Origin: Pseudomonadota bacterium
GTDB taxonomy: Bacteria > Pseudomonadota > Gammaproteobacteria > Burkholderiales > Rhodocyclaceae
Length of the DNA: 64,000 nt
Reading direction: 5' to 3'
Assembly: GCA_018240785.1 (NCBI GenBank)
Contig: JAFEFC010000037.1
Span: 506 to 64,505, forward strand
Both the position numbers and the translations under genes were made by a program. Shown piece by piece: positions 8,287-16,477 of this stretch. The stretch's first letter is position 1. Every line of letters begins with the position of its first letter. The notes under the pieces were generated by a model. It saw only the letters and a program-made list of their open reading frames with translations. It did no database searches and was not told the DNA's origin.

Positions 8287-8831
8287 GGTGACTCCTTGGT
8301 GGTGGATGGAACGGGCGCGGTATGCCCGTGGACACGGCGCAGGTAAGCCGCTTCGGCCTGCGCGGCCTTGCTGGCGCACGCCTGGGCTTGGCGAGCGATG
8401 CTGTGAGTCAGGCTGATCTGCATGTTCAGCACGATGCGCTGCAGCTCCATCGCGTACAGCTCGTCGATCAGCGCGGCCGGCGTCGCGGAGTTGGCCAGCA
8501 GAGCCTCCCACAACGCCACGCCCATGGAGGAGCGGTCGAGATTGCGCCAGCGCAGGAAGGTCGTCCCTGCGCCAGTCGTCTGCTGGGCCAGTTGCACGCC
8601 GAGCAGGCTGAAGGGGTAGGCGCGCGCCTGGGGCAACACGCGTCGCTGTGCCAGGCCGATCACGCCGTCACGCAGCGCCGTGCACTGGCTGGCCCAGTTC
8701 TCCAGACTCCCCTTACCCTTAAAAGGCTGTAAAAGGCCTTTTAGGTAGCCTGCGTGTTCCAGCCGCTGGAAGTCCGCCTGTTCCAGCGCCACGAAGCGCG
8801 TGGCGTGGCTGTTGGGGCCCGATGCTGTCAT
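8283..8831 (-). CDS. DUF3158 family protein
   Basis: 182 aa, mostly helical. Landmarks are DFQRLEHAGYLKGLLQPFKG near the start and GAGTTFLRWRNLDRSSMGVA in the middle. The family is restricted to PFGI-1/ICEclc-type elements, where it sits between the PFL_4669 gene and ssb. That is the order here, with ATGA overlaps on both sides (8828-8831 and 8283-8286). Function is unknown; operon position suggests a part in DNA maintenance. Confidence 0.8.
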   Translation of the reverse strand: MTASGPNSHATRFVALEQADFQRLEHAGYLKGLLQPFKGKGSLENWASQCTALRDGVIGLAQRRVLPQARAYPFSLLGVQLAQQTTGAGTTFLRWRNLDRSSMGVALWEALLANSATPAALIDELYAMELQRIVLNMQISLTHSIARQAQACASKAAQAEAAYLRRVHGHTAPVPSTTKESP

Positions 8832-9616
8832 GCGCCGCCCCCCTCGTCACCTGCCCTACCATCGGAGGCGCCATCCGTGAGCACCGGGGCATCGGGCTCG
8901 AGGACGGGTGCAGCAGGCGGCGTGTCGGGCCTGCTCGTCCGCCGCGCGATCGGTGGCGCGAAGCGCGAGCGGTGCGTGCCTTCCAGGACCTGCTGGGGCA
9001 GCTTGCCGAATTTCTCCAGCGCCGCTCGTGCCGCCGCGTTCTTCGCCGCGAAGTCGGCGCGCGTCGTGCCCGAGTAGCGGTACTGCTGGGCCAGCGAGAA
9101 CAGGCTGCGCAGCGCGTGTGCGCCATCATTGAGCCAGCGCTCCAAGGTGCTGCGGTCGATCAGCGCCGTGTGGTGCGCCAGGATGAGCTTGCGTGCCAGG
9201 TCGTCGTAGTCGGCCAGCAGATACACCGCCATGAAGCCGAGCTGTGCATTCACGAACAGCGGCAGCTTCACCGGCTGCACATTCATGTTCTCGCCCAGCG
9301 ACAGCGCCGGTGGCACGTCGGCCAGGGCCTGATCCACCTGTTCGCGCAGGGTCTCCAGGCGGGTCTTGGTGTCGGCGAGCTTGTCCTCGATCCGCAACAT
9401 CCACCAGTCCGAGTACGGGTCGTCCTGCTCCGCGCCGCGCTTCATCTTGTTCATGGCGCCGATGAAACCGTTGAGACCGATGATGCCGGGACGCCCCTCG
9501 ATCGGTGCACGGCCGTGCCAGATGCGAGAGGCGTGGTGCGTGTGCAGCGTCAGCGACATCGCGCTGCGCAACGATCCGAGATTCAGTTGCAGGGGTTCTG
9601 TGCGTTCGTTGGCCAT
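8828..9616 (-). CDS. Integrating conjugative element protein, PFL_4669 family
   Basis: 262 aa. The N-terminal ~200 residues match the TIGR03761 pattern: LGSLRSAMSLTLHTHHASRIW, RPGIIGLNGFIGAMNKMK, and ADYDDLARKLILAHHTALID. A proline/aspartate-rich tail follows. It has no known enzymatic motif. It opens a translationally coupled string PFL_4669-DUF3158-ssb. A repeat palindrome (9738) lies in the 183-bp gap upstream, between it and the RES toxin gene. Confidence 0.85.
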   Translation of the reverse strand: MANERTEPLQLNLGSLRSAMSLTLHTHHASRIWHGRAPIEGRPGIIGLNGFIGAMNKMKRGAEQDDPYSDWWMLRIEDKLADTKTRLETLREQVDQALADVPPALSLGENMNVQPVKLPLFVNAQLGFMAVYLLADYDDLARKLILAHHTALIDRSTLERWLNDGAHALRSLFSLAQQYRYSGTTRADFAAKNAAARAALEKFGKLPQQVLEGTHRSRFAPPIARRTSRPDTPPAAPVLEPDAPVLTDGASDGRAGDEGGGA

Positions 9617-9737
9617 CGGAGCGACTCGTGGAGAAGAAGCGAGTCGCCAGCATCGGCATCGGCCGGAAGGCTTTCAGTCAACAAACCGCAGCCCATGCGC
9701 GCCCGGTTTGTTCCGCACGGAAGGCTGTGTGTGCCGG

Positions 9738-9754
9738 CTATCCCCTGGGGATAG
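9738..9754. repeat. Element palindrome, copy 2
   Basis: CTATCCCC-T-GGGGATAG, 8-bp arms, 46 bp downstream of the RES toxin stop codon on the minus strand. Same core as the copies at 7816 and 10797. Confidence 0.75.
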
Positions 9755-9799
9755 GGTTCCGACCGGCAAGGGACCGAAAGGTGAGACGGCGTTGCGTTG

Positions 9800-10327
9800 T
9801 CAGCGCTTCCAGCTGGATTGGTCGCGGGGTAACCGCCCGTCGGGATCATTGACCACGACGGAATTGCCGTCCTTGAGTCGATCCACGTACACGACGACAT
9901 TGGTGCCGCCGTCGTTCGCCTGACTCGGGAACAGGATCCCCGCGTGGCCCTGGGCCAGCACCATGTCGCCCAGCACCCAAGTAGGCGGCTCGATGTGCAG
10001 GTCGAATTTCAGGTGGCGCCAGTCCTCACGCCAGTCGTGCCACAGCTCATCCCAAGAATCGCCCTGGTGGAGTTGCCGCAGATCGACCAGTCTGCGCAAA
10101 GTGACGGTGTACGAACACATCGTGCAGGGCGACAGGAAGGGCGAGGTCTGCTGGTACTCGCGCAATGCGGTCACCTCCTCCAGCGACAGATACAGCGCCT
10201 CGATGCCCTCCCGGTTGAAGCGCCCGCCCTTGGCCGCCGCACCCGCGCCGCTGGTGGGCCGGCTGGCCCACTGCGGGGTATGCGCGCGGAACAGTGTGGT
10301 GCCGGGCGGCAGGTCGTGGAGGATCAT
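9800..10327 (-). CDS. RES-domain toxin of a RES-Xre toxin-antitoxin pair
   Basis: 175 aa RES domain. The signature residues are present: R in LFRAHTP near the N-terminus, E within LYLSLEEVTALRE, and S in GILFPSQ in the second half, with GGRFNREG between the first two. RES toxins such as MbcT and ParT transfer ADP-ribose or degrade NAD+. The gene starts inside the antitoxin stop (ATGA), the standard antitoxin-first order. Within the element the pair probably serves as an addiction module. Confidence 0.88.
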   Translation of the reverse strand: MILHDLPPGTTLFRAHTPQWASRPTSGAGAAAKGGRFNREGIEALYLSLEEVTALREYQQTSPFLSPCTMCSYTVTLRRLVDLRQLHQGDSWDELWHDWREDWRHLKFDLHIEPPTWVLGDMVLAQGHAGILFPSQANDGGTNVVVYVDRLKDGNSVVVNDPDGRLPRDQSSWKR

Positions 10328-10695
10328 CCGGTGAACCCCGCACTGATCGACTCCAAGTAATCGATCGCATCGTCGGTGCGTCCTTCCTGCACCAACTGCA
10401 GCAGGGTCTTGTGGCGGAACGCCGGAATGGGCTCGTTCTTGACCATGAAAAGCGCACGCGCAGTGTTCGGCTGCACTGCCGTGGCGGCCGACAGCACCCG
10501 CATGAGATCGCGCAGCGCGGCCTGCAGTCGCGGGGACTCAGGGTGAGTGCGCAGGGTGTTGCGGTGCACCCCGGCCAGCGTGGCCAAGTCCTGGTACTGC
10601 AGACCAAACGCATCGGCGACGCCCGTGGCGGAGATGTGGGACGTGCCAGCTTCACGCACCGATTCAAGCACATCCGCGAAAGCGATAGAGGCCAT
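10324..10695 (-). CDS. Xre/MbcA/ParS-type antitoxin
   Basis: 123 aa starting MASIAFADVL. The N-terminal half is an HTH (LATLAGVHRNTL). The C-terminal half is the toxin-binding DUF2384 domain (FMVKNEPIPAFRHKTLLQLV...DAIDYLES). It neutralises the RES toxin by covering its active site and normally represses the operon. The start follows GGGAG and the promoter/operator at 10723-10758. It is coupled to the toxin by a 4-bp overlap. Confidence 0.85.
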   Translation of the reverse strand: MASIAFADVLESVREAGTSHISATGVADAFGLQYQDLATLAGVHRNTLRTHPESPRLQAALRDLMRVLSAATAVQPNTARALFMVKNEPIPAFRHKTLLQLVQEGRTDDAIDYLESISAGFTG

Positions 10696-10722
10696 GGCGC
10701 TGCTCCCATAGGCAAGTAATCG

Positions 10723-10758
10723 TACGCATATTATACGCACAGTTAACGCACAGCGCAA
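10723..10758 (-). promoter_or_regulatory. Promoter and triple-repeat operator of the RES-Xre operon
   Basis: Minus strand: a perfect -10 TATAAT (10730-10735) with a 17-bp spacer to TTGCGC (10753-10758). Three TGCGTW words (10745-10750, 10734-10739, 10723-10728) repeat with an exact 11-bp period across the -10 region, so they lie on one face of the helix. This is a good candidate for cooperative binding by the Xre antitoxin. Confidence 0.7.
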
Positions 10759-10796
10759 AGCAGCTTTCCGTTCCCTGCCGGAAGACTCCCTGTCCC

Positions 10797-10817
10797 AGCT
10801 ATCCCGTGGGGATAGCT
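10797..10817. repeat. Element palindrome, copy 3
   Basis: AGCTATCCC-GT-GGGGATAGCT with one mismatch near the centre. It directly abuts the STY4528 stop codon (10817-10819, minus strand) and lies upstream of the Xre promoter. Third copy of the element-specific palindrome. Confidence 0.7.
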
Positions 10818-12019
10818 CAGGCGTCGCGCAAGGCTGAGCGCAGCCGTGCGAGGTAGGCGCGCGCCACCTCGGGGTCGGCCGGACGGGAAGCCGAAGGCGA
10901 CGACGATGGCGCCGGCCCCGCAGCTTGCGGCGCGGGCGGCGCTGCTGCTTCGGTCCCCGCCCATGCCTTGAACTCCCCCCGCAGCGCCTTCTGGATGATG
11001 CCGAACAAGTAGCCGGCGGGATTGCGCACCGTGCTGCCGCCACAGCGCGCCGCCCACTCGTCGAGCACCGCCTGGCGCTGGGTTTCGGCCACCTGCTGCA
11101 GGGCAACCAGTGCGCCGGCCTGCTGCTCCTCCTTCAGGCGCAGGAAGCGCTCGGGCAGCCGCAGGTTCTGCAATGCCCTCGCGCGCGGTACGGTACGTAC
11201 TTCATTCATACGATCATTACGTACTGTACGGCCCTCCTTCGGAATCCGAAGAGAGCCGTCCGGCGCGGGTTTCGGCCCTGCTTCGGATTCCGAAGACGGG
11301 GGCGGAGCATTCCGAAGAAAGGCTTCCTGACCTTCTTCGGATTCCTTGGCCGCACCCTCCTGTGGATAACCTGGGGTCGTCCAGCCATGCCGCGCCATGC
11401 GCTGTGCCATTACCTGCAGGCGGGTCGGCAGCGCGCGACCGCTGAGCAGCGGGTCTTCGGCAATCTCCTTGAGCGTGTTCATGCCCACGATCTGTACCGC
11501 CTTGGCGGCATGGGTCAGCGCCTGGCTCACCAGGCCGAGGTAGTCGGCGTCAAGCTGCATCGCTTCGAAGGGCGACAGCGGTTCGTCATGCAGCACGTAG
11601 AGATTGCCCTGGATGCGGCCGGTCCTGGGATCGCGCCGCCGCCGCACCAGGCTGAGCCAGCGCGTCAGCCGCAGCAGCGTCAGGGCGCGCGCCACGGTTT
11701 CGTGCGAGGCCTGCGCCGCACAGGGCACGGACGCCAGATAGGGGCGGATCTGGTCGTAGGTGGGAAAGGCGGTCACCCCATCGTCGTTGAGCTGAAGGCG
11801 GAACACCTGCCAGGCATTGCGCTCCAGCGGTGTCAGGCGACGGTCGAGGAACAGCGCGCGCGGAACGCTCTCGTGCCGGTTGCCGCTGTACAGAAAACCA
11901 TCCTGGCGCGGCGCGGCGCCCTCCCCCGTCTCCTTCGGCTCAAGGTGCCGCAGCGCTTCGTCGAACAAGGCCGACAGCGCAACGGGGCCTCCGCGCCGTG
12001 GTACGTCGCCCTTGGTCAT
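10817..12019 (-). CDS. STY4528-family integrative-element protein
   Basis: 400 aa. The N-terminal part resembles a replication-initiator-like winged-helix region: PRALFLDRRLTPLERNAWQV and FPTYDQIRPYLASVP, then ETVARALTLLRLTRWLSLV. A charged, low-complexity middle and a helical C-terminal block (NPAGYLFGIIQKALRGEFKAW) follow. The family was named from a Salmonella SPI-7 gene and occurs in PFGI-1/ICEclc elements after DUF2857, the order seen here (3-bp gap). Role unknown; a DNA-binding maintenance function is plausible. Confidence 0.82.
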   Translation of the reverse strand: MTKGDVPRRGGPVALSALFDEALRHLEPKETGEGAAPRQDGFLYSGNRHESVPRALFLDRRLTPLERNAWQVFRLQLNDDGVTAFPTYDQIRPYLASVPCAAQASHETVARALTLLRLTRWLSLVRRRRDPRTGRIQGNLYVLHDEPLSPFEAMQLDADYLGLVSQALTHAAKAVQIVGMNTLKEIAEDPLLSGRALPTRLQVMAQRMARHGWTTPGYPQEGAAKESEEGQEAFLRNAPPPSSESEAGPKPAPDGSLRIPKEGRTVRNDRMNEVRTVPRARALQNLRLPERFLRLKEEQQAGALVALQQVAETQRQAVLDEWAARCGGSTVRNPAGYLFGIIQKALRGEFKAWAGTEAAAPPAPQAAGPAPSSSPSASRPADPEVARAYLARLRSALRDA

Positions 12020-12022
12020 GGC

Positions 12023-12583
12023 CTACACAAGTCCCTGGTCGATCCAGTTTCGTATCGCCGCCCACACCACCGACATCGGCAGGCTGAGCGCCTCGGCCAG
12101 GTCCATGGTCAGCGCCAGCATCGCCATGTCGTCGGTCAGGGCGACATGGCGCTCGGCGACGCCGGCCTGCCAGCGCTCCCACAAGGCCACATCCTGCGCC
12201 TCGTCGAGCACCGGATGCCGGCCCTTGCGCTTGGGCAACCCGAGGATGTCGCGGCGCAGCGCCACTTCCTGATGTGTGAGGCCGTAGAACTTGCTCACCA
12301 TTTCAGTGCTGGCCCCCAGGCGCAGCATGCGGTCCACCGTGGCGATCTCCCGCTCCACGTCATGCACCTGACTCAGCAGCCGCTTCAACACTTCCCGGTT
12401 CACCGACACCGAACACCACGACACCGTGGCATTCACGAGCATGCTCACGAGCTCGGGGCGCTTCAGCGCATCCAGCTCCTCCTCGCCGAAGCCCATCGCC
12501 TTGCAGCGACGCAGCTGGCCGTTGTGAAGATCGTGCAGCGCCTGGGCAATGACTGCCTGATTGAGCGGATGCGATGCCGACAT
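12023..12583 (-). CDS. DUF2857 family protein
   Basis: 186 aa beginning MSASHPLNQAVIAQALHDL. I place the start at 12583 because GAGGAGG lies just upstream; an upstream TTG is in frame but lacks this support. The protein is all-helical with an HTH-like stretch (MVSKFYGLTHQEVALRRDIL), so a DNA-binding regulator is possible. DUF2857 follows parB in these elements. In ICEclc and related ICEs this neighbourhood encodes regulators and maintenance proteins. Confidence 0.8.
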   Translation of the reverse strand: MSASHPLNQAVIAQALHDLHNGQLRRCKAMGFGEEELDALKRPELVSMLVNATVSWCSVSVNREVLKRLLSQVHDVEREIATVDRMLRLGASTEMVSKFYGLTHQEVALRRDILGLPKRKGRHPVLDEAQDVALWERWQAGVAERHVALTDDMAMLALTMDLAEALSLPMSVVWAAIRNWIDQGLV

Positions 12584-12600
12584 GGGAGCCTCCTCAGCGC

Positions 12601-14259
12601 TCAAGACACGTGGCCCGGGTCACCGGCTTCCAGATCCAACAGCCGGCGCGCCAGGCGCAGCAGACGGAACAGCTTCACCAGCCCGGCATCGCTCAGGCGC
12701 ATGGCCAGGCCGCCGTGACCATGCAGCAGCGGGCCCAGGTCATCGGCCAGCCGCGCGCAATCCAGTCCGGTCGCGGGCACCGATTCAGTGCTCAGCGCGT
12801 GCAGCAGGATCAGAACCCCATGCGCGAACGCCGGCAAGGCCTTTGCCTCGTCCACGGCCGGCGTCACGCAGACGAAGCCGATGCCACTGTCGCTGGCTTC
12901 AACCTGGTCGGCCACTCCCGCTTCGTCGGCGATCTCGCGAGCGAACTGAGCAATGTGCACGCGCAGACGATCCGGCACATCAAGGCTTGGCTCGATGTAC
13001 CACACGTCCGAGACGGGATAGAGCCCGCCGGCCTGCACCGGGATCGCGCGCAGCACATCGGCCTCGAAATCGGGCACTTTGTCACCGAGCTGGTCCGCGA
13101 CCATCCGCTGGATGGACTGCAGCCGCTCGGTGGTCGGCGCCGGCGTCACGATGTGTCCCTGCAGGCGCTCGTCGCGCTGCCCGTCCTGCTCCTCCGTCGC
13201 CTTGGCCGATGCAGGCGGCGTCGCCTCTGGTGCCGGAGGCGCGGCCGACGTGGTGTCGCGCGGCGCAGACGAGACGCGTGGCTGCTGAAGCGCGGAGACC
13301 GGTAGGTGAGGAGTAGCAGGCACGGCAGGCGCTGCCGGCGGCGGCGACGGCGCGGGTTCGCTCGTCAACGCACGCTGGCGGCTTTCGCTATCGTCGATCT
13401 CCAACGCCAGCGTGTCGTAGTCCGCCTCCAGCAGCTCGGCCATCTCGCCCAGCAGTTCGTCCTGCACGCGCTGCGGCGAGAACCCCTCCGGTTGCATGTC
13501 GAACTGCGACAGCACGTCCTGGAACAGCGAAGCGAAGTCCACGGCCAGCGGCCGGCCCAGCGCACGACGTTCCCAAGTGCGCTCGCACGCCTTGCGCAGC
13601 ACCGCGAGCCGCTCTACCTGATGCCGCCCCAACCCGCCGTAGAGCAGGTTCGGTATGGCCGGCAGCAGATAGCGCACGGCATCGTTCATCCGGCTAATGT
13701 GCGACTGCGGTACCGGATAGCCGTCGGCCGCAAGCCGCCGTGCGAGTTCGCTCTGCGACAGCGCCTGCCCGCTTTCCTGCTCGTAGAACTCGCGTGCCTT
13801 CTCGATACCCAACGCTCGCTCGATGAAGGTCAGCCCACCGCGCAGCTCGTTCTCGGCCAGATGCCCGGTCAGCGCCACGATTTCGCCGCGCGCCGGCCAC
13901 GGGCGGAACAGGCACGCAATGCGGAAGAAGCGTTCCTCCTTGGTCTCGCTCCACAGTTCCCGCAGGATCGCCAGCCGCGTGTTGCCGCCGTTGCGAATGA
14001 TGTAGTGCGTTTCGCCCGGCCTGCGTGTGATCGCGGGGGGCGCATCCAACCCGCGTTCGCGGATGGAGGCCTTGATCTCCGAATAGGCCGGGTTGCGTGT
14101 CACGCGCGGGTCATGGTCGTAGGGCCGTAGCTGGTCCAGCGTCACCACCATCGGCGTATCGGCGATGGGGTCGCTCAAGGCCGCGGCCGAAGGGCCGCTG
14201 CGCTCGAAGCCGGTGGTCAACAACTTGGCAGCCATGTCCTGGGGCGTCAGCTCAGCCAT
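12601..14259 (-). CDS. parB: ParB-family partition protein, PFGI-1 class
   Basis: 552 aa, long for ParB as usual for the TIGR03764 class. The ParB/Srx nuclease-like domain covers about residues 45-150 (TLDQLRPYDHDPR; YIIRNGGNTRLAIL; GHLAENELRGG). The HTH follows (LSQSELARRLAADGYPVPQS). A Pro/Ala-rich linker near 310-370 separates a C-terminal domain. It pairs with ParA to stabilise the element. ATG 14259 overlaps the end of the HicA-like gene by 8 bp, so parA, the small gene and parB are one coupled unit. Confidence 0.9.
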   Translation of the reverse strand: MAELTPQDMAAKLLTTGFERSGPSAAALSDPIADTPMVVTLDQLRPYDHDPRVTRNPAYSEIKASIRERGLDAPPAITRRPGETHYIIRNGGNTRLAILRELWSETKEERFFRIACLFRPWPARGEIVALTGHLAENELRGGLTFIERALGIEKAREFYEQESGQALSQSELARRLAADGYPVPQSHISRMNDAVRYLLPAIPNLLYGGLGRHQVERLAVLRKACERTWERRALGRPLAVDFASLFQDVLSQFDMQPEGFSPQRVQDELLGEMAELLEADYDTLALEIDDSESRQRALTSEPAPSPPPAAPAVPATPHLPVSALQQPRVSSAPRDTTSAAPPAPEATPPASAKATEEQDGQRDERLQGHIVTPAPTTERLQSIQRMVADQLGDKVPDFEADVLRAIPVQAGGLYPVSDVWYIEPSLDVPDRLRVHIAQFAREIADEAGVADQVEASDSGIGFVCVTPAVDEAKALPAFAHGVLILLHALSTESVPATGLDCARLADDLGPLLHGHGGLAMRLSDAGLVKLFRLLRLARRLLDLEAGDPGHVS

Positions 14260-14488
14260 GGCCGATCTCCTGCGCCTGCCGGTCAGCGCGGCGAAGCTGC
14301 GCGCGGGCATTGCGGTCGGCACGATGGTCGCTCGCCGTCGCGCTGGTGTAGATCGACGTGCAACCTGGTTTGGTGAATTTCAGGTGTCCGCCAGAGGTGC
14401 GCACCACACGCCAGCCTTCGCGCTGCGCAAACTCGATCAACGCACGCAGCCGCTCACGGCCGCGAGCCAGTTCACGCGCGCTCGCCAT
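14252..14488 (-). CDS. HicA-like small protein in the shi position (parA-x-parB)
   Basis: 78 aa: LIEFAQREGWRVVRTSGGHL, KFTKPG, then a basic tail (ASDHRADRNARAQLRRADRQ). The GGHLKF motif matches the HicA mRNA-interferase fold, including the catalytic histidine. No HicB antitoxin is adjacent. It overlaps the 3' end of parA by 17 bp and the start of parB by 8 bp. In ICEclc the gene between parA and parB is shi, which with parA slows growth of transfer-competent cells. I infer a related position-equivalent function; orthology is not shown. Confidence 0.65.
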   Translation of the reverse strand: MASARELARGRERLRALIEFAQREGWRVVRTSGGHLKFTKPGCTSIYTSATASDHRADRNARAQLRRADRQAQEIGHG

Positions 14489-15338
14489 GGCCGGCCCCTC
14501 CCCCATCGGGCCGGCCGGTGACCAGCGAAAAGCGCTCCCGCCACGCGGGGAACAGCTCACCGGCCAGCGTACGCATGGTCTCCAGTGCCGCGGGCGCCGT
14601 TCGCCCAGCCGGCTGCCGGTACTCCACCCGATGCACCGGCAATCCTCGCGTCGCAGCGCGCGGATAGGCTTCGATGGCCGGCACATCGGTGTCCAGCACC
14701 TGCACGCCGGCCTGTTCCTGGAACACCTGTCGCAGCGCCTGCTGGACCATCCGCGCGTTCGACGACACCGGATGCACACGGTTGATGAGCAGGCGCAGCG
14801 GTGGCGGCTCGATGCCCAGGTGCCGATATGGCGCGATGTCCTCGATCAGTTGCAGCGTGCCGCGCCGCAGCTCGCGCGCCGCAAGGATTTCCGGTGTTAC
14901 CGGCGACAGCGCGAGGTCAGACGCCAGCACTGCCATCTCCAGCAGCACACTGCGCGCGCCCTGCGTATCGATCAACAACAGGTCGTAGTGCGTGCGGAAA
15001 GTGGGAAGCAAATGCCGCAGTCGCAGACGCCCGTCCGGAGCGTGCAGCAGCAGCGTGCTCAGCTCACCGCGGTCGTCGTTGGAGAGCACCAGATCCAGGC
15101 CCACGATCGCGGTGCGCGACACCAGTTGCTCGATGCGCCGCTCGTTGAAGGCCAGCATCTCGTAGATGCCGCCGGGCGCGCGCACGCTCAGCATGAAATA
15201 GCTCGACAGCGTGGGCTGCACGTCCAGGTCCAGCAGCAGCACGCGTAGCCCCGCATCGGCGATGAAGCCGCCGAGGTTGGCTGCCGTCGTGGTCTTGCCG
15301 ACGCCGCCCTTGGTCGAAATGATGGATACCACCTGCAT
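14472..15338 (-). CDS. parA: ParA-family partition ATPase
   Basis: 288 aa starting MQVVSIISTKGGVGKTTTAA. The deviant Walker A motif KGGVGKTT is at residues 10-17, followed by VLLLDLDVQPTLSSYFM and Walker B-like LLLIDTQGA. GAGGAG lies 6-7 nt upstream of this ATG; a longer start at 15362 lacks such a site. ParA acts with ParB to segregate the element, and in ICEclc it also affects host cell growth. Part of the alpA-parA-hicA/shi-parB operon. Confidence 0.92.
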   Translation of the reverse strand: MQVVSIISTKGGVGKTTTAANLGGFIADAGLRVLLLDLDVQPTLSSYFMLSVRAPGGIYEMLAFNERRIEQLVSRTAIVGLDLVLSNDDRGELSTLLLHAPDGRLRLRHLLPTFRTHYDLLLIDTQGARSVLLEMAVLASDLALSPVTPEILAARELRRGTLQLIEDIAPYRHLGIEPPPLRLLINRVHPVSSNARMVQQALRQVFQEQAGVQVLDTDVPAIEAYPRAATRGLPVHRVEYRQPAGRTAPAALETMRTLAGELFPAWRERFSLVTGRPDGGGAGHGERA

Positions 15339-15378
15339 GCGCTTCTCCTCGTCGAATGGCATGAACCGAGAAGAAGCG

Positions 15379-15597
15379 TCAGGCGCGCTCTTTGAGGCGA
15401 TCGGAGATCCACTGGTCGATCTCGGCCGAGTCCCAGCCGACGGCGCGCACGCCCAGGCGCAGCGCCTTGGGGAACTTGCCTTCCTTCATCAGGCTGTAGA
15501 TGTGCGCGCGCTTGAAGCCGGTCTTGGCTTCGACCTCGGCACGGCGCAGGATGCGGTGCTCGGTCGTCGCCGCCGTAGCGGTGGTCTGCGAAGACAT
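15379..15597 (-). CDS. alpA: AlpA-family excisionase/regulator
   Basis: 72 aa. The MerR-like winged HTH is ILRRAEVEAKTGFKRAHIYS followed by LMKEGKFPKALRLG and SAEIDQWISDRLKERA, a textbook AlpA. AAGGAG precedes ATG 15597 by 8 nt; the upstream GTG was not chosen. AlpA proteins activate integrase or act as recombination directionality factors. It leads the partition operon, and two direct repeats with a 21-bp period sit upstream (15671-15704). Confidence 0.9.
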   Translation of the reverse strand: MSSQTTATAATTEHRILRRAEVEAKTGFKRAHIYSLMKEGKFPKALRLGVRAVGWDSAEIDQWISDRLKERA

Positions 15598-15670
15598 GAG
15601 AGTCACTCCTTAACGCTCAGTGGCGTTGATTGGCATGACTCGAATTTGGAACGCCGCGTCGAGGAAAGAC

Positions 15671-15704
15671 ACCGCAAATGCGGTATCCGCGACCGCAGAT
15701 ACGG
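15671..15704. promoter_or_regulatory. Direct repeats, 21-bp period, upstream of alpA
   Basis: ACCGCAAATGCGG (15671-15683) and ACCGCAGATACGG (15692-15704), 11 of 13 identical, spaced exactly two helical turns. The first copy is itself palindromic (ACCGCA-AA-TGCGGT). No clear sigma-70 promoter is visible, so an activator-dependent promoter is likely. Candidate operator for an alpA/parA-operon regulator. Confidence 0.6.
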
Positions 15705-15715
15705 CCTGGCATCGC

Positions 15716-16477
15716 TCAGAGAATCGTGCGCTGCAAATTGCGCCGAGCCAGTGCGAACTTGGCCTGCAGGGTGCGCTCGTTGATGCCCATCGCGTTGCCG
15801 TGGTGCGCCACCATCGCACTGATGATGGCCTCCTGCGTCAGGAAGCTGGAATACGGCATGCCGCTGGGCGACTTGCCCAACAACAGCGTCAGTAATCCGC
15901 CAACGATGTTCAGGTAGGTCGATTCGCTGCGCGGCCCCGGCGTGTTCGCACGCTCGGCGTCAGCCGAACAGGCGGCGTGCTGCTTCAGCAGCGCCTCGTG
16001 CTCGGCGCGCAACGCCTCGTATGCGCTCAGAAATTCCGCCAACCGCGCCTTGATCACTTCCCGCTCGGCGAGCAATGCGCCCACCGTATCCAGACTGACC
16101 GCCGGGTGAAGCGCACGCTCGACCTCGTCGAACAGAAACGCCGGCTTCTCGCCGGGGTAGTAGTGCGCCATCCAGGCTTTCAGGTCGACGTGCCGCACCG
16201 TCAGCGACGGATCGTCCAGTTCCAGGCCCTGCGTGTCACGCACCAAGCCCTCCTTGCCATACGGCATCTCGCCGTGAGCGAGTGCATCGAAGACCCTTTC
16301 GGTGTTCAAGCGCAGCAACGGCCAGCGCGGAAACTCCGTTGCCTCTGGGATACACCGCCGCCCCAAGGTCGCCAGGATGCGCCGCTCGAAGCGTAACAAT
16401 CCGCTCCAGCGGATTGCTGCCTCGATCGGGCGGTAGTAGATCTTGGCGCCATCGACCAGCCTGCTCGACTTCGGCAT
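15716..16477 (-). CDS. Conserved hypothetical protein of the element, with coiled-coil segment
   Basis: 253 aa starting MPKSSRLVDGAKIYYRP; GGAGG upstream supports this ATG over one 15 nt earlier. The N-terminal half has RFERRILATLGRRCIPEATE and a region DLKAWMAHYYPGEKPAFLFD. Residues about 150-190 are a probable coiled coil (EREVIKARLAEFLSAYEALR). The C-terminal block (NIVGGLLTLLLGKSPSG, then SFLTQEAIISAMVAHHGNAM) ends with NERTLQAKFALARRNL. Genes like this lie next to alpA in several ICEs, but I know no function. Confidence 0.7.
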   Translation of the reverse strand: MPKSSRLVDGAKIYYRPIEAAIRWSGLLRFERRILATLGRRCIPEATEFPRWPLLRLNTERVFDALAHGEMPYGKEGLVRDTQGLELDDPSLTVRHVDLKAWMAHYYPGEKPAFLFDEVERALHPAVSLDTVGALLAEREVIKARLAEFLSAYEALRAEHEALLKQHAACSADAERANTPGPRSESTYLNIVGGLLTLLLGKSPSGMPYSSFLTQEAIISAMVAHHGNAMGINERTLQAKFALARRNLQRTIL

